Shown one piece after another: positions 55,796-64,000 of a stretch of 64,000 nt of DNA; position 1 is the stretch's first letter; each line of letters starts with the position of its first letter. The translations under genes were made by a program, and so were the position numbers. The stretch comes from Yamagishiella unicocca (lineage: Eukaryota; Chlorophyta; Chlorophyceae; Chlamydomonadales; Volvocaceae), in contig BDSL01000002.1 in NCBI GenBank assembly GCA_003116995.1, positions 1,076,001 to 1,140,000 on the forward strand, read 5' to 3'. Under the pieces are notes generated by a model. It ran no database searches. It was not told the DNA's origin and worked only from the letters and a program-made list of their open reading frames with translations.

Positions 55796-58700
55796 ATGCT
55801 TCCTTGCCTACAGCCTCGGTTTGGCAGGATTGCCGGCCCGGCCCGGGGCCTGAGCAGCTCGCTCCCAACTCGTCGCGCGGTCACGCCCGGCCTGCTGAAT
55901 GGTCAGCGCACCCGCAATTTAGTGGTTGTCCGTGAGGTGAGCTATAGCGACCATTATTACTGTATGACTCCAGCGCACATTGTATGGTCGTTGGTCTTGC
56001 CAACAATCTCTGTCGGCGCTGTGCCGCTCGGCATGTGCAGGCCGCGGCGACTGAGTTGGTGGAGGCCAAGGCAAAGGACTCTCAGACTGACAAGGCCGCT
56101 GATGTGGACTCGACCGTCGTCAGCCCCGCGCACTTGAGCAACGGCACCGTCGTATACGACGCGCGCACTGACGCGGCTCCCTCCAATATCCCCGCTGCAA
56201 GCCTGAATGGCAATGGCAACGGTAACGGCAATGGAAATGGCAACGGCGCGCATCACCACAGCAGCACGAACGGCAACGGCGTGTCCAGCACCGCTGCAAG
56301 CACTGCGCTGCCGGTGCCGCCACGCGTGCTGCCGAGCAAGCCGTTAACCGGCACCACCTCAACCCCAGAGATATCACCGATGTCCACAGCTTCCTTGGAT
56401 AACGCCATGGATCCAATGGCCGCTGGCCAGATTGAGACTGTGGCTGCCACCGCCGCTGCGACCGCTGCCAGCGGCGCCGCAGACGCCAAGAAGCCCACAA
56501 CCGCAGCCAAAACGCCGTACAGCAGCCCCGGCGGCCGATGGAGTCAATTCAAGACGTATTCTGTGTTTCAGGTATGTAGCGTGAGTGGGCGCTAAGGGCG
56601 AGGAGCGCGCAGATGGTTAGCGCGGCAGGGCAATGACAGGTGGTCGGGTCGGCGTCAAATAGCTATATGGCGGCGAGGCGCTAAGGTAGCGGTCCACTGA
56701 ATGCGGAGCAGCGGAGAAACGTGAACTGGGCCTTCTTGCCCACACCACCTGCCCACCCGACTACTTGGCGCCGCATAGCGCGCAGCGCTGGTGCCCCCCA
56801 CTCAAACCCCGCACCCGCATCTTCGTTCGTCAACCCATTTCGTGTGCCGGGCATCAAGCGAGCGACTGCGGCACCAGGGAGGGGGGAATGCAAAAGGGAC
56901 GCGGAGAAATCTGTGGACACGGAGGGTACTTTGTGACTCCATCTGGGCTCTCTGCAGTGCTGCTAGGAAGGTGCTGTTCCTCCCCGTATATGTAAAAAGA
57001 TGTTCCCTGGGGCCAGAAGTGGATCATGTTGGCCGGATGCCAATAGGGTGCAGGGTGCAGGCCTCGCGAGATAGCTAGCACTTCGCGGCGAGCCAACCCC
57101 GCGGACACCGCCGCTCCACAATCTAGCGCTGATGCCGATGGGGCCTCAGTGGTTCAATTCGTGATACTAGGACTGTTGCACGGGGGTTTGTGGGGAAAGC
57201 CCGGGGGGATTCTTGCACGAGGGGGCCGCTGGGGGCGGGCCAGCTGCGTCACGGTCAGGAGCAGCTGCGGCAACGTGGAGTGGTGGGCTGGGAGCGTCGC
57301 ATGTCGCGAATGGGGGCGTGGGGGTGGGATGCGCGCAGGGGGGACAGCTCCAGGGGGGAGAAGCTGAGATGGCCGCGAGCGGGCAGTGGCGCCATCCCCT
57401 TGCGCCTCGTGCCAGCTCTCCTCCGCGCCTTTACAACTTAACCTGGGAATCCATACTGCCGTAAAGCAGGCGCAGAGGTCACCCGCTGCGACCGTGACAC
57501 CACAGCTCTTTGGACCTGAAGGGCTTCACTTGCTTGCGCCGTAGCATATACTGGACCTCCGTCCGCCATCATCTCTCCCAACCGTCCCCGCGCCCGCCTG
57601 TGTATGCCTGCGCCGCCACCGCTCCCACAGCGTACCCTGCAGATCTGGTCGTTCGCCTTCCAGTTCGCGTGGCGCTACGTGCTCCTCAGCCAGAAGTTCA
57701 CGTACGGCAAGGAGGGCATGACTAAGGAGGCGGTCTCGGCGCGTAAGAAGGAGCTGGCGATCTGGCTGCGCGAGGGGCTGGTCCGGCTGGGGCCAACGTG
57801 AGCCGGGGGGGAAGCAGGTTGGGAGCAGGGGCATGACTCCTTGCAAGGAAAGGGGGTACTAGCAGGCTGCAGCGTATCTGATGGGGGGGGCCTGCGGAAC
57901 GTTCGCTCTGGAGAGGGGAATTCGGAGAAGTTGTTTCTGCATATGGGTTTCTGCGGAGAAGGGCGGGAGTTGCACGTGGTGGCAATAGCAGCAGACTGCT
58001 GCAGCAGCTGTAATGAGCGAGGGCTGCGCTTTGGGGCGCAGCGCATGGGAATCACGATGGGGCCGGGTCGGGGGAGGGGTATCTCGCTGCGCGGCAATGC
58101 TGCAAGAGGAGTCGCAGCCCCAGCATTTACCGGAGGCCGCCGCTCCTTGCTGCGACACACATCGTCGCGACCCACATCGTGATGGCCGTCCTCCGCTGCT
58201 GACGCCCTGTCCTACCCCCGCGGCCGCTCCTGCCCCCTGGCCTGCCCAATCCCCTCCCACCCCCGCAGCTTCATCAAAATCGGCCAGCAGTTCTCCACGC
58301 GTGTGGATGTGCTGTCGCCCGAGTTCGTAAAGGAGCTGGAGAAGCTGCAGGCAGGGCGGGGGGGAGCGCAGGGAGGGGAGGCAGCAGCTTGACACTCGGG
58401 ATGGATCGGGGCGGGATCGTAGCCCTGTCTACACAGTGAAGCCACCGGTGCCGGTTAATCAAGAGGGTCCAGCCTTCTCGACCAACGCCGTTCCGTATTC
58501 CGTTCCTCCCGACCGCAGGAGGCCACAAAATAGTAAACCAGCAAATGGGTCCCCCACCCGCCCCCTCCCCGCCCCTCCGCTTCCTCCTCCAGGACAACGT
58601 GCCCCCCTTCGACCTGGAAGCGGCCCGCAACATCCTGGAGGCCTCCCTGGGCCGCCCCGTGGAGGAGGTGTTCTCGGAGTTTGAGATGCAGCCCATCGCG

Positions 58701-61700
58701 GCTGCGTCGCTGGGGCAGGTGGGCGGGGGAGGGGAACGGGGGCCGGGCTCCCGCCAGGGGGACTGCAAAAGCCCCCCTCCGCCAGGGGCAGGGGGCGGCT
58801 GGGGGGGAGAGGCACCCTCCACTCTCTCCGTTCCGCCCAAGCGACGGCCGTGCGGCCTGCCCAGCGGCTCATGCCCTCCCCTGGAGCACCTTGCGTGTAC
58901 CAACATGCGGTAGATCATTGCGCAGCACACGTGGTCGTCACACACGCCGTTTTCCCCTGCGCCAGCTCAGCCCTTCTGCTAGACATCTCCGGAGCGAGCG
59001 AAACACACCTCCCACACCCTCCTTATACCCCTCCCTTCCCCCGTCCTCCCCCTTGCCAGGTCCACCTGGCCCGCCTCCGCAGCACCGGCCAGCGCGTGGT
59101 GGTCAAGGTGCAGCGGCCCGGCCTGAAGGACCTGTTCGACATCGACCTCAAGAACATCCGCGCGCTAGCGGTGTGGCTTCAGAAGGTGGACCCCAAGACC
59201 GACGGCGCGGCCCGCGACTGGGTCGCCATCTACGACGAGTGCAGCCGCATCTTGTACCAGGAGATCGACTACCGGTGCGGCAGGGCATGGGGCGGGTCCG
59301 GTCGGGCGGAATAAGGCCACGGCAGGGGGTTACAGAAAAGGGCCGGTTACTCGACATGGGAAATGTAGCTGGTGCATAGGCTACGGCGGGGGGGGGAGAG
59401 GCTGCCACTCGCAGCATGGCGCCCCGGTAAGAGCCATGCACCAGCTGTTGCGGAGTCTTACTTCAGTCTCTAGGCGACTGCGGTGGACTTGGATGGGCGC
59501 CTGGAAGGGATATGGAGGCGGCTAGCGCCGTAAGGGTACGAGCAGGCGTGCCGTTGCTCGACTCGACTTGGGCTGCTGCCCAGCCCTACGGCTCGCGGTC
59601 GCCCCCTTTCACTCTTGTGTCGTCACCTCGTGGCCCTGCCGCCGCCGCCGCCTCCTCACCGCTTGGCTCCTCCTCCTCCGCCTCCTCGCCGGCCTCTCGC
59701 CCGCAGGCTGGAGGGCAAGAACGCGGACCGCTTCCGCGAGAACTTTGCCAACGTGGACTGGATCAAGGTCCCGGAGGTGTTCTGGGAGTACAGCGGCCAG
59801 GAGGTCCTGGTGCTGGAGTACGTACCAGGTGGGGCGGCGGAGCGACCACCGTCACGCGGGTCGGTTCACCGTTTCGCTGACGACGCAAACCTTCCACTCC
59901 GTTTCTTTTCAACTCAGCTCTACTCCACTCCTCCTCCAAGCCTTTGCACCGCAAGCGTCAATCGCGTTCCGCATCTAATCGCTCCAAAACCCGAACCCAA
60001 ACCGCACCCCCCCCCAGGCACCAAGATCAACGACGGCGAGTCCATCGACCGCCTTGGCCTGGACCGCAAGCGCCTGGCTCGGCTGTCCGTGGAGTCGTAC
60101 CTGCAGCAGATCCTGCGCCACGGCTTCTTCCACGCCGACCCGGTGAGGACCTGGGGCTGTCCGGGAGCCCGGAGGGGGTGTGCCCAAGCGTGTAGGGCTG
60201 AGTTTTTAAGCCATAGCAACACCCCTCTCCGAAACCCTTGGTTCGGGTTTCCGCCATCATCTTGTAGCCCCAGTCTGACGTCCCGCGCGCTTGGTCCCTG
60301 GACCCGACACCGACCCCCTGCCCACGGACTCACCGGCCCACCTGCCTGCCATCCCTCCCCCCTGCGCCCCTGGTCTTCTCGCTGTCTCCCCCTGCGCCCG
60401 CCCTCAGCACCCCGGCAACGTGGCAGTGGACGCCACAGGTGGTGGCCGCCTCATCTACTACGACTTCGGCATGATGGGTAGCCTGGCGCCGGAGGTCAAG
60501 TCGGGGCTGCTGGAGCTCTTCTACGGTGAGCCCGACCAGATGGGGGCGAGGGGAAGGGAGGGGAAGGCACGAGGGGGGCGACGTGTAGCGGGTAGGCGAG
60601 CCGTCCGTCCCGACGCGGGGACCGAGGCGCTCACCTGCCTCCCGGGGTACAGAGCTGCTCAACCCCCTTGCAGCCCTTGATGCCGGGCCGTGGTTCCACA
60701 CGGTGTTGCCGGCAAACCTGCCAAGACGCATCGTGCGCGTTCCAGGAGCAAGCGTTGGGGTGTCATCACCACCATTGCCACCACCAGCACCAGCACCCTC
60801 TTCCCCTTCCCCGCCTCAACCCGGCAGGCGTGTACAACCGCGACCCCGACCGGTGCCTGGAGGCGCTCACCCTCATGGGCGTCTACCTGCCCACCGGGGA
60901 CAAGACGGCGGTGCGCCGTACAGCGGAGTTCTTCCTCAAGGGCTTCCAGGTGGGGCTGGGCGGTCGCCGCTGCCTGGACGTTGAGCCTGCCGCCATCGGC
61001 GTCGTCCCACAGCGACTTGCCTCGACAGACCCCGTCTCAACCACCCGGCCGGCCTCTCACCTCGCAGGATCGGCTGGAGACCCAGAAGGCCGAGCGCGAC
61101 GCCAAGGGTGACGCGTACGGTTCATCGTTCAAGCCACAGCGCACCAAGGCGAGTACCGCGGTATCTTCCAGCAGACTCAGCCCCCCCCCATACACCGCCC
61201 TTGGTTTGTCGGCCGTGGATTCGCAGATTCTCTTATATATAAAACCCTCGTCATCGCGCTTGGCTTGTCGGCCGTGGATTCGCGGATTGAAGTTATACCC
61301 CCCTCCCCCACTCCATTCCAGTGCCTCGACTTCCAACGTCGGTGCACCGCACCTACCTACGTCCCGTTGCGGGCCTCCGTGATCGACTATCCCCCTTCGC
61401 CCCACACGTGTCGAAGCTCCCACAGCACCCAAACTGCGATCCCTCCGCCTGCTCCCACCTGCCGCCACTCTCTCCCCCCTCCCTTCGATGTCGCGCGCGC
61501 GGTTTCCTCACCCACCTTCATCACCAACCACGCCCAAGTTCTCCAGCATGCACCTCCAAACGTGCGTCACAAATGGTGTTTCACTCGTAAATGGGTTTTC
61601 CTCCTCGCATTACCCACCACAGGACGAGGCCAAGGAGCGGCGGCGCCAGATCCTGTCCTCTATTGGCGAGGACTTGCTGGTGGCCTCCAGCGACCAGCCC

Positions 61701-62830
61701 TTCCGCTTCCCCGCCACCTTCACCTTCGTGGTCCGCTCCTTCACGGTGCTGGACGGCATCGGCAAGAGCCTGGACCCGCGGTTCGACATCTCCGAGATCG
61801 CGGCGCCGTACGCCAGGGAGCTGCTGCTGGAGGGCAACCCCGTGGGCGCCAAGCTGCAGCGCGAGCTGACGAAGGGCATTGCGAACCAGGTGGGCGGAAT
61901 GGGTATCGTGTCGCGGCCGTGGATCCGGGATTCGGAAACGAAGGAGGACGGGCAGGTGGTATGTAGGTATGTAACTTAAGTAGCTTTACGTGGTCTAAAG
62001 CTATGTATCTCTGTCAAGTATTTACAATCCCCTAACGGGTGTATAAATTTCCTCCGGCGATCCCCTTCCGTACCTGTTCAGGCAGGCTACGTAGTTGTAC
62101 GGGAGGCTCCGCGCCTTGCCGAGTCCTGGCTTTGTTCCGTCAGTGCCGAATGACGAAACACCTTTACGTGTGCGCGCCTGCCACCCCCTTCTTCCCTACC
62201 TGCAGAACCGCGCGCTGAAGAACCTGTTCGTGGGCCCCAACAAGATCGACGACATCGCCGTCACCATGCAGCGCCTGGAGCGCGGAGACCTCAAGCTCCG
62301 CGTGCGGGCGCTGGAGACGGAGCGGGCCCTCACGCGAGTGCAGGTGCGCGGCCCCTCCTCCCCTCCCCCACCCCTTCCTCCTTGCAACCCTCCCCTTCCC
62401 CACGGGGGCGTGCATCTTAGGGGGGACTCTGTCCTCCTCCCTCACACGGGCCCTCGAGCGTAACACCTCGCCACCACTATCACCTTTCCACCACCACCCT
62501 TTCCACCACCACCCTTTCCATCACCACCTCGCTCCACGTGCACAGCACGCAGACACACGTCCCTTCACGACTTAGCGGTAGATTAACACGAAAGCTCCGG
62601 CCCCCACGTCTGTTTCTTTCTCCCAGGCCTGGCAGCGCGTCATCGCCGCCGCGCTGGCTGCCTCGACGCTGGTCAACATCGGCACGGTGCTGTCGGTGTC
62701 GGCGCTTACGACGGGCGCCACCGCCTCCTTCATAGGCGCCGCCCTGTTCGGCTTCATGCTCCTCAAGAACTACCTCAAGGTGATGCAGCTGGAGAAGAAG
62801 GAACTGCAGCTGACGGGGGCGGCGGCGTAA
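55796..62830 (+). CDS. Plastid ABC1K (UbiB/ADCK-type) atypical kinase
   Basis: Fourteen exons: 55796-55936, 56041-56571, 57631-57797, 58269-58350, 58593-58718, 59060-59274, 59707-59828, 60018-60142, 60408-60525, 60828-60949, 61068-61148, 61623-61889, 62206-62343, 62627-62830. Phases are consistent and give 812 aa. The first exon encodes a basic, Ser/Arg-rich leader (transit-peptide-like). A disordered region with an (Asn-Gly)n run follows. ABC1 hallmarks: KxGQ in FIKIGQQFSTRVD, Ala-rich loop AAASLGQV, lysine in VVVKVQRPGLKD, ExD in YQEIDYR, HGFFHADPHPGN and YYDFGMMG. Hydrophobic C-terminal segments (VIAAALAASTLVNIGTVLS, then SFIGAALFGFMLL) may insert in membrane. Related plastid proteins (ABC1K1/ABC1K3, algal EYE3) sit on plastoglobules and tune prenylquinone metabolism or eyespot assembly. 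One donor is clearly GC (58351), and another (61149) probably is. Confidence 0.95.
58351..58592 (+). other. GC-AG intron in the ABC1K gene
   Basis: The exon must end ELEKLQ to join DNVPPF, as the family requires. The bases after CTGCAG are GCAGGG, with no GT donor in frame that keeps the conserved residues. The 3' end is a normal CAG. This is a U2-type GC-AG intron. Confidence 0.8.
59325..59382. repeat. Dispersed intronic repeat family A, copy 3
   Basis: A 58-bp copy of the element also at 40805-40864, with about 95% identity over CTCGACATGGGAAATGTAGC and its flanks. It lies in an ABC1K intron about 50 nt past the donor, antisense relative to the chlorophyllase copies when each is read on its host transcript. 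Confidence 0.9.
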
Positions 62831-64000
62831 GGAACTCTAGGCTTGAGCCATTCGGGCCGTTGCGGGATTGGATGTGCGAGAGTGTTCGGGACAGGGTGGT
62901 TTGAAACGAGTGTCTACCTTTGCCACGGCGGTGGGGGCCAGGTCGGGTGTCGCCAGGCTGCGGTCGGTGCAGCGGAGCGGAGTGTACTGGTGCCTGTGTG
63001 GTTGTTAGGGTGGGGGGCGTGAGTAGACGGGTTATTCAGTGAGGCCAGTCCGGGCTGCCGGGGCGTTGCGGAGGGTGGACCGCACGGGCACGAGGTACGG
63101 GCACAGGATGGAGCGTAATGGTGGGAAAATGGAGTTGAAAATGTAGCATATGAGGGGAGCGGGGGGTGGGACAGCTGTGCTGGAAGGTGCAGGGGAGAGA
63201 TGGCAGGGCCGGAGGGAGTTGTGCACTGTTTTTCCCCCGCCGCGGCGCGGTGGCGAGTGTGCAGTGCAGCAGTGCATGGCGCACGTGCGCCTGCGGTGCC
63301 GGCGATTCTACGGTACGGGAGGGAGCCGCCTTTGCCTGTACGAGGGTTCACGCCGCCTTTGCCTGCGATGACGAAGGGCCCCGCTGGGCGGTTTCGGAGC
63401 ACCTGTGAGGGCTCGTTGGGTAGGTGACGGTGCTCTTGGGGCACACCTGGCTAGTACGATGCCACGTAAGCTGCGGCGCACGTGGAAGATGTCGCCAAAG
63501 AAGTCACTAGCCTTCGGGACAGGTGGTGTGGTGCGGGGGGGGTCGAGACCTCGCACCTCTGCCGCCCCACCTCCCCACCGTCTCCTTGACTGGTTAGCGG
63601 CACGGTTCGACATGCGTGAAGGGAAGCCGAGTGGGGCATTTGCCCCTATTTTCGCTGAGGTGCGATCCGCGATGGTGCGGCGCGGCATTGTATAGGCGGG
63701 CACTTGCGGGCGCAGGCAGGAGGGCTAGCCCGTCACAGAAATAGGAAGCCGTGCACGGCGAGGTATTAGGGGCCTCGTTGTCTGGGCTTTGGTGGTCTGC
63801 AAGGAACAGACCGTCTCCACTTGGCGCCGGGCGCCATAAACTGAGTCCGCCCCAGCCCGCGTCGTCACTGGTGCTGGAGAATAGCGCGGCCAATTCGGCA
63901 GAAATCGGGGAGAATCGCTCCGCCGTCGTTGGAATTACACTGCGTTGCAACGCGGCTCTAATCGTGGAGCAGCACGCACGCTTGTCGATACCCATTTGAA
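62831..64000. other. 3' region of ABC1K gene and unassigned sequence
   Basis: About 1.17 kb follows the ABC1K stop. Open frames of 60-176 codons occur on both strands, including a minus-strand one from an ATG at 63995, but none resembles a known protein. A short direct repeat (GCCGCCTTTGCCTG) lies at 63328-63366. No TGTAA was found on the plus strand. Confidence 0.45.

Noticed and set aside
63594..63995. 133-codon minus-strand frame starting with ATG near the right edge
   Set aside because: Composition and content look random, no family resemblance, and no supporting splice or promoter signals. It could be the start of a gene but cannot be supported.

Overview
The window is nuclear DNA of a green alga, most likely a volvocine (Chlamydomonas/Volvox/Gonium-type) chlorophyte. 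The sequence shows GC-rich, intron-dense genes with short exons and GT-AG introns of roughly 70-800 nt. TGTAA polyadenylation motifs lie 200-600 nt past several stops. The copper transporter carries CxxMxxMxxC motifs of the type known from Chlamydomonas, and long Ala/Gly/Pro/Gln-rich coding tracts occur. The species cannot be named from sequence alone. All gene models below were built by hand from homology, splice signals and phase continuity.

Layout, left to right: the 3' part of an EDR2-like DUF1336 gene (+, 1-2701); SDF2, an ER MIR-domain protein (-, 5202-3688); a calcium-dependent protein kinase (-, 9954-6758); RPB10, a shared RNA polymerase subunit (-, 11634-11218); TRAPPC2/sedlin (+, 12135-13961); DET1 with a very large low-complexity insertion (-, 21896-16316); a two-domain cytidine deaminase (-, 26638-23077); a CTR copper transporter (-, 32980-27729); an unrecognised coiled-coil protein (+, 33596-37088); a chlorophyllase-family hydrolase with a C-terminal SAP-like tail (-, about 41554-38106); a MYCBP/FAP174-like axonemal protein (+, 42675-43551); a giant SNF1/MARK-like kinase (-, 53403-45556); a UBE2T-like ubiquitin-conjugating enzyme (+, 53815-55498); and a plastid ABC1K/UbiB kinase (+, 55796-62830).

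There is no operon logic. Neighbours are unrelated housekeeping, signalling, metal, pigment and ciliary genes. Four head-to-head pairs share intergenic promoter regions: RPB10/TRAPPC2, CTR/coiled-coil, chlorophyllase/FAP174 and kinase/UBE2T. Three pairs are convergent.

The least explained material lies inside introns: a 15-copy 25-bp minisatellite (CDA), a roughly 590-bp GGT-rich array (CTR), a roughly 34-copy GGGGCA hexanucleotide (chlorophyllase), and three short repeat families dispersed among introns of several genes. One of these families sits in the sense direction just upstream of 3' splice sites. The ABC1K gene appears to use one clear GC-AG intron and probably a second.
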